A DNA stretch of 64,000 nucleotides from Nitrospirota bacterium (GTDB lineage: Bacteria; Nitrospirota; Nitrospiria; SBBL01; JAADHI01). The first letter of the stretch is position 1. The number at the start of each line of letters is the position of its first letter. Below the pieces are notes generated by a model, which saw only the letters and a program-made list of their open reading frames with translations, had not been told where the DNA came from and did not search any database. Positions 21,787-30,424 of this stretch are shown here, piece after piece. Position numbers and translations under genes: made by a program. The DNA lies in contig JAJDBV010000024.1 of NCBI GenBank assembly GCA_029261165.1, positions 24,280 through 88,279 on the forward strand. Direction: 5' to 3'.

Positions 21787-23483
21787 AATTTCCTTTTTCT
21801 TGTAATATCACCACCATAACATTTTGCCGTCACATTCTTTTTTAAAGCTCCGACCGTTTCTCTCGCAATAACTTTTCCCCCAATCGCTGCCTGAATGGCA
21901 ACCTCGAACATTTGTCTCGGAATAATTTCTTTCATCTTTTCAGCAATTTGTCTCGCCCGGAGTTGTGCCTTCTCCCGGTCCGAGATAAAAGAGAGCGCAT
22001 CGACGCGTTCTCCATTAAGCATAATATCGACCTTTACCAGATGGGCGTCTTGGTACCCCCTGAATTCGTAATCTAAAGAGGCATAACCCTTGGACAGAGA
22101 CTTCAGTCGGTCGTAAAAATCAAGAATCACCTCATTAAGCGGCAGGTCATAGGTGAGCATGACCCGGCCAACATCAAGATACTTCATATCCTTTTGTGTG
22201 CCGCGCCTTTCCTGACAGAGTTTAATAATCGAACCTAAATATTCGTCTCTCGTGATAATTACCGCTTCGATAAAAGGTTCTTCAAACCGGGCGATCTCAC
22301 CAGGGGGCGGAAGCTTGGCCGGATTTTCAATGTTGAGTACTTCCCCTTTTTGTGTGGTGATGTGATAGACCACAGTGGGTGCTGTGCCAATCAGGGCGAG
22401 ACGATACTCTCTTTCCAGCCTCTCCTTGATAATTTCCATATGGAGCAGCCCCAGGAATCCGCAGCGAAATCCGAAGCCAAGCGCGAGGGAGGTCTCAGGC
22501 TCATACTGAAACGATGAGTCATTCAGCTGTAATTTTGTAAGGGCTTCCCTGAGATCTTCAAACCGGTCGGTATCAATGGTGTAAAGACCACAGAAGACCA
22601 TTGGGGTCACCTCTTTATAGCCAGGTATCGGCTCAGACGCGGGATTTTTGGCGTCTGTTACCGTGTCCCCGACTTTGGTCTCACTGACCTCCCGAATCCC
22701 GGAAACAAGATAACCTACTTCACCCGCAGAGAGAGAATTGACATCATCCGGTTTCGGCAGAAAGGCCCCCAGAGAAAGCACTTCATGTTCGATCTGGTTT
22801 GACATCAAGCGAATCCGTGTTCCTTTACGAACAATCCCATCGACGATCTTGATCAGGATGACCGCGCCTTGATAATTGTCAAACCAGGAGTCAATGATCA
22901 GTGCCCTCAGGGGCGCCTCCTTATCGCCCTTTGGGGGAGGAACATTTCGTACAACCGACTCCAGGATCTCTTTAATCCCACGCCCCTCTTTGGCGCTGGT
23001 GGAAATTGCTTCAGAAGCGTCCAGCCCGAGGACATCCTCGATCTGCTTTTTCGTCTTTTCAACATCGGCACTGGGAAGGTCTATTTTATTGATAACCGGG
23101 ATGATCTCTAAATTGTTATCGATGGCCATGTAGGCATTCGCAATGGTCTGTGCTTCCACGCCCTGAGTGGCATCAACCACCAACAAGGCACCATCACAGG
23201 CAGAGAGACTTCGTGAAACCTCGTAGGAGAAATCGACATGACCCGGTGTATCAATCAGATGAAGCATATAGTCGATCCCATCCTCTGCAGTATACTTTAA
23301 TCGTACGGCATGGGACTTAATGGTAATCCCTCTTTCTCTCTCTAGATCCATATCATCCAGGAGCTGGTCTTTAAACTCTCGCGGATCAATGGCTCCCGTC
23401 TTCTCAAGTAAACGGTCGGCCAGGGTCGATTTACCATGATCAATATGGGCAATAATGGAAAAATTCCGGATATTTTTTTGCAA
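21687..23483 (-). CDS. lepA: Elongation factor 4 (LepA), ribosome back-translocase GTPase
   Basis: Translational GTPase acting on stalled or misassembled ribosomes. It has the G-domain motifs [23 protein letters not shown] and NKIDLPSAD, and the LepA-specific C-terminal domain ([20 protein letters not shown]). I place the start at TTG 23483, 7 nt after AGGA, which gives 598 residues, the standard length; the frame runs on to 23540 but adds a Cys-rich non-conserved leader. The lepA-lepB neighbourhood is conserved in many bacteria. Confidence 0.96.
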   Translation of the reverse strand: MQKNIRNFSIIAHIDHGKSTLADRLLEKTGAIDPREFKDQLLDDMDLERERGITIKSHAVRLKYTAEDGIDYMLHLIDTPGHVDFSYEVSRSLSACDGALLVVDATQGVEAQTIANAYMAIDNNLEIIPVINKIDLPSADVEKTKKQIEDVLGLDASEAISTSAKEGRGIKEILESVVRNVPPPKGDKEAPLRALIIDSWFDNYQGAVILIKIVDGIVRKGTRIRLMSNQIEHEVLSLGAFLPKPDDVNSLSAGEVGYLVSGIREVSETKVGDTVTDAKNPASEPIPGYKEVTPMVFCGLYTIDTDRFEDLREALTKLQLNDSSFQYEPETSLALGFGFRCGFLGLLHMEIIKERLEREYRLALIGTAPTVVYHITTQKGEVLNIENPAKLPPPGEIARFEEPFIEAVIITRDEYLGSIIKLCQERRGTQKDMKYLDVGRVMLTYDLPLNEVILDFYDRLKSLSKGYASLDYEFRGYQDAHLVKVDIMLNGERVDALSFISDREKAQLRARQIAEKMKEIIPRQMFEVAIQAAIGGKVIARETVGALKKNVTAKCYGGDITRKRKLWEKQKEGKKRMKQVGRVEVPQEAFLAVLKVQD

Positions 23484-23618
23484 TGAAGCATCCTGACATA
23501 TAAAACATTGAATTATATTGGTTATTTCCCTTGTTGTCAAAAGGAATCGGGGAAGAGATCTTTGGCCGATATCACAGTAACGGATGGCGAATCTAGGGAC
23601 GGAAGGTGCTTTTTTCGG

Positions 23619-25034
23619 CTAGAGCGGCTCAAATTTGGCTGTAAAATGCCTGAGCACCTTTGCCTGCTCCACAATTTTGAACCCTCTGAGGGCCTCGCGG
23701 CTTTTCCAGACACGCTTGGCGACCTCAATGACATAATCGATGTGGCTTTGGGTATACACGCGCCTCGGGATTGCCAGCCGGACCAGCTCCATTGAAGCCG
23801 GGATTTCTTTTTTCGTCTTGGCATCAACCTTTCCGAACATCACAGAGCCGATTTCCACGGCACGAATGCCGCCGGCAAGGTAGAACGCCGCAACCAAGGC
23901 CTGTCCAGGATATTCCGAAGGCGGGATATGAGCCAATGCCGCTTTCGCGTCGATGTAAATGGCGTGACCTCCGGGCGGTTGTACAATCGGAAGACCCGCT
24001 TCCTCCATATTTCGTCCAAGATACTCGGTCTCCGCGATCCGATAGATCAGGTAATCCTCTTTCAATATTTCTCTCAAACCAATGGCGATCGCCTCCAGAT
24101 CTCTCCCCGCCATGCCGCCATATGTAGTAAAACCCTCCGTCAGGATCAAGAGCTCACGCTCACGCTTTGCCAAAAAATCATCATTTGTGCACAAGAATCC
24201 CCCCATATTTGCCAAACCGTCTTTTTTGGCGCTCATGGTGCAGCCATCCGCATACCCCATCATTTCCTGAACGATTTCCTGAATCGGCGTATTCTTGTAA
24301 CCCTCCTCACGCAGCTTGATAAAGTAGGCATTTTCCGCAAAGCGACAGGCATCAAAATAGAGAGGAATATCATGTTTTGAGAGAAGTCCTTTGACGGCCC
24401 GTATATTTGCCATTGAAACCGGCTGCCCCCCACCCGAGTTATTTGTTATCGTGATCATGCATAAGGGAATTCGCGCCTTTCCGACACGGTGAATCAGAGC
24501 CTTCAGCTTTTCCAGGTCTATATTCCCTTTAAACGGGTAAGGACTTTCTGGATCAAGTCCTTCCTCAATCAGGATGTCTTGGGCGATGGCTCCTTGATAT
24601 TCCACATTGGCCCGCGTGGTATCAAAGTGGCTGTTATTCGGAACCACGTCTCCCTTCTTGCAGACTGTCGAAAAAAGGATTCTTTCCGCGGCGCGGCCCT
24701 GATGTGTCGGGATTACATGCTTAAAACCAAAGATTTCTTTGACAGTCTTTTCAAAACGCTCATAACTCTCACTCCCGGCATAGGCTTCATCCCCCCGCAT
24801 GATCCCGCTCCATTGATCCGAACTCATAGCACTCGTCCCGCTATCTGTGAGCAGATCGATCATGACATCACGTGCCTTGATGAGAAACACATTATAATGG
24901 GCATCCCGGAGAATTTTCTTACGTTTCTCTCGAGTTGTCATTCGGATTGGTTCTACTGATTTGATCTTGAAGGGCTCAATAATTGTACGAAAACTGGTTT
25001 CTGCTTTATTGAGTTGGTGGATCTCTTCTTCCAT
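23619..25034 (-). CDS. tnaA: Tryptophanase (PLP-dependent beta-eliminating lyase)
   Basis: Splits tryptophan to indole, pyruvate and ammonia. The 471-residue beta-eliminating lyase shows EPFKIKSVEPIR, LLTDSGTSAMS, PTHQGRAAE and the PLP lysine in TMSAKKDGLANMGGFL. It is close to both tryptophanase and tyrosine phenol-lyase. The GIRAVEIGS segment matches tryptophanase, where tyrosine phenol-lyase has an Arg at the third-last position (SMERG), and the C-terminus VLRHFTAKFEPL also fits TnaA. I therefore prefer tryptophanase, with moderate certainty on substrate. ATG 25034 follows GGAGAAAG. No tnaC-like leader or tnaB permease is evident. Confidence 0.85.
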   Translation of the reverse strand: MEEEIHQLNKAETSFRTIIEPFKIKSVEPIRMTTREKRKKILRDAHYNVFLIKARDVMIDLLTDSGTSAMSSDQWSGIMRGDEAYAGSESYERFEKTVKEIFGFKHVIPTHQGRAAERILFSTVCKKGDVVPNNSHFDTTRANVEYQGAIAQDILIEEGLDPESPYPFKGNIDLEKLKALIHRVGKARIPLCMITITNNSGGGQPVSMANIRAVKGLLSKHDIPLYFDACRFAENAYFIKLREEGYKNTPIQEIVQEMMGYADGCTMSAKKDGLANMGGFLCTNDDFLAKRERELLILTEGFTTYGGMAGRDLEAIAIGLREILKEDYLIYRIAETEYLGRNMEEAGLPIVQPPGGHAIYIDAKAALAHIPPSEYPGQALVAAFYLAGGIRAVEIGSVMFGKVDAKTKKEIPASMELVRLAIPRRVYTQSHIDYVIEVAKRVWKSREALRGFKIVEQAKVLRHFTAKFEPL

Positions 25035-25324
25035 GGACTTTCTCCGGTGACATGGCTTTTGAACATTCTCAGAGAATAGAGGCCTACTATCTCAAGGACA
25101 TTCCTAGAGGACTTTTGTCTAGTCCGCGAGAATGGAAATGGTAAAAATTATATTGTAATCTGTCGTGTGTTTCGAAATATTGTGATTATAGCACCAAAAG
25201 ATCTGAAAGGCTGACAATGATCGGATGAGTCCTGCTGGTTGTTTCTTCCCAGGCCAAGTTTTTGGCCTGGGAAGAAATCAAGAGCGATCATTTCTGACAC
25301 CATAATCGCTGTATTATCAACGTA
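25035..25324. other. Intergenic region between divergent tnaA and csoR
   Basis: About 320 nt without a supportable gene up to the csoR operator. It must hold the tnaA promoter on the minus strand, although I cannot point to one convincingly. It contains a perfect 16-bp hairpin (listed separately) and, at its right end, the csoR promoter and operator. No short Trp-containing leader peptide of the TnaC kind was recognised. Confidence 0.5.
25242..25277. repeat. Perfect 16-bp inverted repeat with 4-nt loop
   Basis: The left arm at 25242-25257 (TTTCTTCCCAGGCCAA) is the exact reverse complement of the right arm at 25262-25277; the loop is GTTT. Neither strand has a T-run after the stem, so it does not look like a standard intrinsic terminator. 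It could be an RNA hairpin in the tnaA leader, a protein-binding palindrome or a stable extrusion site. Function unknown. Confidence 0.7.
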
Positions 25325-25353
25325 TTGACAAGATCAATCTCCTGAGATATGAT
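25325..25353 (+). promoter_or_regulatory. Sigma-70-type promoter of the csoR-copA unit
   Basis: TTGACA at 25325-25330, a 17-nt spacer and TATGAT at 25348-25353. Consensus match is 6/6 and 5/6. Transcription would begin near 25360, inside the palindromic operator that follows immediately. Confidence 0.75.
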
Positions 25354-25354
25354 G

Positions 25355-25393
25355 CTTAATATACCCTACCATAGTATGGTAGGGTATATTAAG
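25355..25393. promoter_or_regulatory. CsoR-type operator, 39-nt palindrome
   Basis: Perfect inverted repeat with 19-nt arms around a single central G at 25374. Each half contains TACCCTACCATA or its complement, similar to the AT-flanked TACCC..GGGTA operators described for CsoR regulators. It begins directly after the -10 element and ends 11 nt before the csoR start, so bound repressor would block initiation and may also mask the ribosome site. This supports autoregulation of csoR and copper control of copA. Confidence 0.8.
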
Positions 25394-25403
25394 GGGGAAG
25401 CCT

Positions 25404-25679
25404 GTGGAAGATGATGCCAAAAGAGAAGTCCTTACCCGTCTCGCCAAGATTGAGGGACAGGTCAAGGGAATCAGTCGGATGATCGAAAATGATCGTTACT
25501 GTGTGGATACCCTCTACCAGATCTCAGCAGCACAAGGTGCCCTTGAAAGGGTGGCAAAAGAGACGATGAGGCAACATCTTGAAGGCTGTGTTGTCGATGC
25601 TTTCAAATCAAAAAACAAACTGGATCGAGAAAAGAAAATAGATGAACTAATGAGCATGTTTTCTAAATTTGGAAAATAG
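25404..25679 (+). CDS. csoR: Copper-sensing transcriptional repressor CsoR
   Basis: All-helical DUF156/CsoR-family repressor released from DNA by Cu(I). The 91 residues carry the Cu(I) ligand set with the right spacing: Cys33 (ENDRYC), His58 and Cys62 (RQHLEGC), 25 and 4 residues apart as in characterised CsoR. There is no N-terminal His as in RcnR nickel/cobalt sensors, nor a second-site pattern of the persulfide sensor CstR. The start is GTG 25404 behind AGGGGGA. The palindrome and promoter upstream and copA downstream agree with this assignment. Confidence 0.92.
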   Translation: MEDDAKREVLTRLAKIEGQVKGISRMIENDRYCVDTLYQISAAQGALERVAKETMRQHLEGCVVDAFKSKNKLDREKKIDELMSMFSKFGK

Positions 25680-25690
25680 AGGACATCAAA

Positions 25691-26389
25691 ATGAACAGGA
25701 TCTCTCTTATTGTCCCGGTTTTAAACGAAGAGAAAATACTCCCTCTCTTCCTGACCCATCTTGAGCAATTCCCCCTGGCTGAGGTCCTGATTATTGATGG
25801 GGGGAGTTACGATCAAACCAATAAGATCCTGAGCGACTGGGCCAATACTTCCGATGATAGAACTCAGCGAATTGTTTTATCCGCTCAGTGCAGTCGGGCG
25901 GAACAAATGAATGAAGGGGCAAAACATGCGACGGGAGACATCCTCCTCTTCCTCCATTCAGATTCTTTTCTTCCGGTTAAAGGGGTTGAGGCGATCCTGT
26001 CCACATTTCAATCACCGTCTACGCTTGGGGGAGCATTTCGACTCAGGATCGACTCCCCGATTTTTTTCTTAAGAATGATTTCAATGATGGTCAATTTGAG
26101 ATCTATATTTTTGAAACTTCCCTATGGAGACCAGGGAGTCTTTGTTCGCCGTGTCGTATTTGTAAGGCTTGGAGGCTATCGGAAGATGCCTCTTATGGAG
26201 GATCTCGACTTTATCCGGCGCTTAAATCGGGAAGGTGATGTACGCCTCCTTAAAGAATCCGTCACAACATCCCCGAGAAGATGGGCGCATAAAGGATACT
26301 TTTACACCAGTTTTCGGAATATGGTTCTATTTGTCTTATATTATCTAGGCGTCTCTCCATTGAGGTTGGCAAGATGGTATCATTCGTAA
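25691..26389 (+). CDS. Family 2 glycosyltransferase (TIGR04283-like) in the copper unit
   Basis: 232 residues, GT-A fold. The N-terminus [17 protein letters not shown], the [10 protein letters not shown] motif, the DxD-like [10 protein letters not shown] and the later LPYGDQGVF and [10 protein letters not shown] fit the TIGR04283 group of small family 2 transferases, often found near selenium-associated radical-SAM genes. A hydrophobic C-terminal segment may attach it to the membrane. It lies 11 nt after csoR and 25 nt before copA on one strand, so it is probably copper-controlled. The substrate is unknown; no role in copper handling is established for this family. Confidence 0.82.
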   Translation: MNRISLIVPVLNEEKILPLFLTHLEQFPLAEVLIIDGGSYDQTNKILSDWANTSDDRTQRIVLSAQCSRAEQMNEGAKHATGDILLFLHSDSFLPVKGVEAILSTFQSPSTLGGAFRLRIDSPIFFLRMISMMVNLRSIFLKLPYGDQGVFVRRVVFVRLGGYRKMPLMEDLDFIRRLNREGDVRLLKESVTTSPRRWAHKGYFYTSFRNMVLFVLYYLGVSPLRLARWYHS

Positions 26390-26414
26390 ACCCACCTTGG
26401 TTGAAGGAAGAAAA

Positions 26415-28868
26415 ATGACAGTCGATCAACACAAAGGGACCCGTCTTGACCTGCCCATCTCAGGGATGACTTGTGCGGGCTGTGCCGCTCGTATCGAAAA
26501 AAGCTTTCTGGCCTCGGAGCAGGTCCTCTCAGCATCGGTAAATTTTGCAACCGAAAAGGCAACGGTATTTCTGAAGGAGTCCGGGACTTCGGCTGAGATC
26601 ATCCAGACGGTTCAAGATATCGGCTACGGCATCAAGACAGAAAACACGACGATACCCATCAAGGGGATCTCCTGCGCCTCCTGTGTTGCAAAAATAGAAG
26701 GTGCATTAAATAGTCAGACCGGAATCTTTCTGGCTTCGGTCAATCTGGCCTCTGAAAAGGCAAGGGTGGAATATCTGCCAGCACTGACAAATATAAAAAA
26801 AATCAAAGATGTCATCCGGAGCCTTGGATACCAAGCGCCTGATTCGGAGGAGGTCTCCTCTGAAAGTGCGGTTCTGGAAGATGGAGCCAGCCCAGTTATC
26901 AACCCGAAGGTTTGCGGCTCACTCCTCCTGACGCTCGCCATCTTTGTTGTAATGCGCTCTGATTTCTTTGGCCTGGATTTTCTCTTCCCACCCCACTCAA
27001 AGATGAACTTCATGATGCAATTTTTGTTGGCGACACCCGTTCAATTCTGGGCAGGAAGACAATTTTACAAAGGGGCATGGACCGCCGCAAGGCATTGGAC
27101 CTCAGATATGAATACCCTTATCGCAATGGGAACCTCAGCGGCATATTCATACAGTCTCATGGTCACTTTTGCCCCATCCTTCTATGCCGAAGGGAGTGCA
27201 AATCCTGCGGTCTATTACGACACCGCTGCGGCTATCGTCACGCTGATTTTGATCGGGAGATCACTGGAAGCGCGCGCCCGAGGGAAGGCTTCTGAAGCCA
27301 TTCGGAAATTAATGGGTGTTCAGGCAAAAACAGCCTCACTCTTACAGGACAATGGCGAAGTGATAGAAGTCTCCTTATCGGAAGTTCAAGTGGGAGATCA
27401 TGTCGTTGTCCGGCCCGGCGAAAAAATTCCGGTCGATGGAGATATTACTCAGGGATACTCGTCGGTAGATGAATCGATGATTTCGGGGGAGAGTCTCCCA
27501 ATCGAGAAGAAGGTTGGAGATTCCGTTATCGGAGGAACCTTGAACCAGACCGGCCGATTTATTTTTAAGGCGATGCAAGTCGGTTCGGAGATGGTCCTTT
27601 CTCAAATTATCCGCCTTGTTGAAGAAGCGCAAGGGAGCAAACCACCGATTGCCAAACTAGCCGATAAGATCGCCTCTTTCTTTGTCCCGACGGTAATGGG
27701 TATTGCGGTTTTCTCTTTTATGGTCTGGTTTCTTGTTGGCCCGCCTCCTCAGTTGACCCATGCCCTTATTGCATCTGTCGCCGTCCTCATCGTTGCATGC
27801 CCCTGTGCCCTGGGTTTGGCCACGCCGACATCTGTCATGGTCGGCATCAGCCGCGGTGCCGAATCCGGAGTCTTAATCCGAAGCGGCGAGGCGCTGCAGA
27901 TGGCTCAGAAGGTGGACACGGTCGTGTTGGATAAGACGGGCACCCTCACCCATGGCAAACCCTCCGTCACCGACGTTATCAGCCAGAAAGAAGACCGGGA
28001 TAAACTCCTCTTTTATGCCGCCAGCGCTGAACAGGGTTCGGAACATCCTTTGGCGCAATCGATCTTAACCGCGGCAAAGGATGAAAAAATTGATCTGGCT
28101 GATCCGGAAAACTTTGAAGCCATTCCCGGAAAAGGGATTCAAGCAGTGATTGAGGGGAAAGCAGTATTTCTCGGAACTGCCAGATGGTTCGAGGAAAAAG
28201 GAATTACCATTAAGATCTTTAAAAAGGCCGGCACCCGCCTTGCGGAAGAGGGAAAAACTCCGATGTTTGTCGCCGTCTCGAATGAATGTTTTGGAATCAT
28301 CGCGGTCTCGGATACAGTAAAAGAAAATGCAAACGCTGTCATAGCCGGATTACATCGGATCGGTTTGAAGACGCTGCTTCTCACAGGAGATCAAAAGAAA
28401 ACAGCGGAAGTCATTGCGCAAACAGTCGGGATTGATCAGGTCATCTCAGAAGTGCTTCCAAACGAAAAGGCCAGAAAAATAAAAGACCTTCAAAAGGGCG
28501 GGCATCGTATCGCCATGGTGGGTGATGGAATAAATGATGCGCCCGCACTGGCTCAGGCCGACATCGGAATGGCGATTGGAACCGGAACAGATGTTGCCAT
28601 GGCGGCCGCAGATATTACACTTGTCGGAGGAGATCTTCGGGGGATTGTTACTGCACTCAGGCTTTCTAAAGAGACAATGAAGAATATCCGCCAAAATCTC
28701 TTCTTTGCTTTTATTTACAACATCATTCTAATTCCGGTCGCGGCAGGGGCTCTTTATCCACTATCGGGAATCCTTCTCTCCCCTATCCTGGCCGCTGCCG
28801 CCATGGGACTCTCATCTGTCAGTGTCGTAACCAATGCCCTTCGGCTCCGTTGGGTCCGCACGGCCTAG
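26415..28868 (+). CDS. copA: Cu(I)-exporting P-type ATPase CopA
   Basis: P1B-1 ATPase pumping Cu(I) out of the cytosol. The 817 residues contain two heavy-metal-associated domains (GMTCAGC near residue 20; GISCASC near 85), eight predicted membrane helices, the ion site CPC in [11 protein letters not shown], the phosphorylation site DKTGTLTHG, the HP motif in SEHPLAQ and the hinge [18 protein letters not shown] in the seventh and M-x-x-S-S in the eighth helix ([11 protein letters not shown]) mark the Cu(I) subgroup. ATG 26415 follows GAAGGAAG; an in-frame TTG at 26397 is less likely. It converges on ntrX with a 14-nt gap. Confidence 0.95.
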   Translation: MTVDQHKGTRLDLPISGMTCAGCAARIEKSFLASEQVLSASVNFATEKATVFLKESGTSAEIIQTVQDIGYGIKTENTTIPIKGISCASCVAKIEGALNSQTGIFLASVNLASEKARVEYLPALTNIKKIKDVIRSLGYQAPDSEEVSSESAVLEDGASPVINPKVCGSLLLTLAIFVVMRSDFFGLDFLFPPHSKMNFMMQFLLATPVQFWAGRQFYKGAWTAARHWTSDMNTLIAMGTSAAYSYSLMVTFAPSFYAEGSANPAVYYDTAAAIVTLILIGRSLEARARGKASEAIRKLMGVQAKTASLLQDNGEVIEVSLSEVQVGDHVVVRPGEKIPVDGDITQGYSSVDESMISGESLPIEKKVGDSVIGGTLNQTGRFIFKAMQVGSEMVLSQIIRLVEEAQGSKPPIAKLADKIASFFVPTVMGIAVFSFMVWFLVGPPPQLTHALIASVAVLIVACPCALGLATPTSVMVGISRGAESGVLIRSGEALQMAQKVDTVVLDKTGTLTHGKPSVTDVISQKEDRDKLLFYAASAEQGSEHPLAQSILTAAKDEKIDLADPENFEAIPGKGIQAVIEGKAVFLGTARWFEEKGITIKIFKKAGTRLAEEGKTPMFVAVSNECFGIIAVSDTVKENANAVIAGLHRIGLKTLLLTGDQKKTAEVIAQTVGIDQVISEVLPNEKARKIKDLQKGGHRIAMVGDGINDAPALAQADIGMAIGTGTDVAMAAADITLVGGDLRGIVTALRLSKETMKNIRQNLFFAFIYNIILIPVAAGALYPLSGILLSPILAAAAMGLSSVSVVTNALRLRWVRTA

Positions 28869-28882
28869 AAATCTTAGCGGCC

Positions 28883-30265
28883 TTATTTTTCTTCGGGAGT
28901 CTCGATCCCGAGAAACTTCATTTTTCGGTAGAGATAGGTCCGTTCAATCTGGAGTGCCTCAGCTGTTTTAATGACATTCCAGTCATTCTTCTCAAGCTTT
29001 TCCATGATGTGTTTCTTTTCAAAGAGACTTCGGGCTTCTTTTAGGGAAGAGGTGTCCGTTGATATCGATTGGTAGGCCTGAGATCGATCCCCCACGGCCT
29101 TCCCGTATTGGATAAAGTCAGGAAGATCTCCCCGAGTAATCACTTGCGAAGGAACCATGATCATCAGGCGTTCCGTAATGTTCCTGAGTTCCCTCACATT
29201 ACCCGGCCACCCATATCGCTTCATGAGCGTATAAGATTCTGTGTCTATTTTTTTGGGTTTGAGGCCCTGTTCCTGAGAAATTTCTTTCATAAAGTGCTCG
29301 ATGAGGCGCGGGATATCCTCAACCCGTTCCCTGAGGGGAGGGACGTGGAGAGGGATGACATTCAGGCGGTAATAAAGATCTTCACGGAATGTCTCTTTCT
29401 TGATCTCTTCCGAGAGAATTTTATTTGACGCAGCGATCACCCGGACATTGACCTTGATACGTTCTCCCCCGCCAACCCGGTAAAATACCTGATCCTGCAA
29501 TACACGAAGGACCTTGGATTGCGTCGAAAGAGACATGTCTCCGATCTCATCGAGAAAAAGAGTCCCACCGTGGGCCAACTCAAACTGCCCTTTCTTTCGT
29601 TGCTGCGCCCCAGTGAAGGCTCCTTTTTCGTACCCAAAAAGCTCACTTTCAATAAGATCGATTGGAATCGCGGCACAATTAATCTCCAGAAAAGGTCCTT
29701 CTCTCCTCTGACTCTGCGCATGAATCATCCTGGCAACCAACTCTTTCCCCGTTCCATTTTCCCCTGAGATCAATACTCGGCTCTGGGAGGGACCCGCCAT
29801 TTTGATCTGTTGAATCAAATCAAGGATGGGTGGACTCGCGCCAATCATTTCATATCTTTTTTTCACCATCATTTTCAGAGTCTTGTTTTCCTGCTGAAGT
29901 CTACGCTCTGTCAGAGCATGTTTCACCATCAAGACTACTTTTTCTAAAGAAAGAGGTTTCTCGATATAATCATAGGCCCCAAGCTTGATCGCTTTTACAG
30001 CGGTCTCGATTGAACCATGTCCTGACATCATCACAATGATGACCTCTGGGGAGGAGGCTTTGATCTTTTTCAAGGTGACGAGACCATCCGGGTCCGGCAT
30101 CCAAATATCAAGCAAGACAACCTCGGGGGAAGCGGATTGTACCAGTCGAAGCGCATCGACCCCGTTCCCGGCAACATGAACATCATATCCCTCATCAGTC
30201 AGGATACCCGATAAGGTGGAAAGAATCGCCGGTTCATCGTCCACAAGCAAGATTTGTTCAGCCAA
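28883..30265 (-). CDS. ntrX: Sigma-54-dependent response regulator, NtrX type
   Basis: Receives phosphate from the adjacent kinase and activates sigma-54 promoters. The 460 residues comprise a receiver domain with Asp53 in LLDIWMPDPDG, an AAA+ domain (about 135-370) with Walker A GENGTGKE at 168-175 (Asn where most relatives have Ser), the sigma-54 contact loop GAFTGA at 215-220, and a Fis-type helix-turn-helix at the end (VIKTAEALQIERTYLYRKMK). It is separated from its kinase gene by 159-160 nt that contain a possible dispersed repeat, instead of the usual tight spacing. Confidence 0.92.
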   Translation of the reverse strand: MAEQILLVDDEPAILSTLSGILTDEGYDVHVAGNGVDALRLVQSASPEVVLLDIWMPDPDGLVTLKKIKASSPEVIIVMMSGHGSIETAVKAIKLGAYDYIEKPLSLEKVVLMVKHALTERRLQQENKTLKMMVKKRYEMIGASPPILDLIQQIKMAGPSQSRVLISGENGTGKELVARMIHAQSQRREGPFLEINCAAIPIDLIESELFGYEKGAFTGAQQRKKGQFELAHGGTLFLDEIGDMSLSTQSKVLRVLQDQVFYRVGGGERIKVNVRVIAASNKILSEEIKKETFREDLYYRLNVIPLHVPPLRERVEDIPRLIEHFMKEISQEQGLKPKKIDTESYTLMKRYGWPGNVRELRNITERLMIMVPSQVITRGDLPDFIQYGKAVGDRSQAYQSISTDTSSLKEARSLFEKKHIMEKLEKNDWNVIKTAEALQIERTYLYRKMKFLGIETPEEK

Positions 30266-30282
30266 GTATTTTCCTCCGGTAA

Positions 30283-30424
30283 CTATTCAGCATGCCTAGG
30301 TTTTTCTTCAGGGTAAGGCGCGAAGCGCGCAGAACCACAGCGTTTGTACTTATACGTGAGGATTCGAGCACCAGAGCAACGCCGCCATGGAGGTAAGTAT
30401 GGGTGTGTTGGATCGTTGCCTCCT
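30283..30424. repeat. Possible REP-like or dispersed intergenic repeat between ntrX and ntrY
   Basis: The segment holds GCGCGAAGCGCGC at about 30319-30331, able to form a short GC hairpin, in a stretch whose composition differs from the coding DNA on both sides. Its minus-strand translation (GARILTYKYKRCGSARF) resembles small spurious proteins commonly annotated in intergenic repeats of several bacterial phyla; that memory is not verified here. No second copy was seen in the window. It separates two genes that are normally adjacent. Confidence 0.35.

Noticed and set aside
23619..25034. Calling this gene tyrosine phenol-lyase
   Set aside because: GIRAVEIGS lacks the Arg of the SMERG motif that contacts the phenol in tyrosine phenol-lyase; tryptophanase fits better.
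25242..25277. Reading the 16-bp hairpin as an intrinsic terminator
   Set aside because: No T-run follows the stem on either strand, and no gene ends near it.
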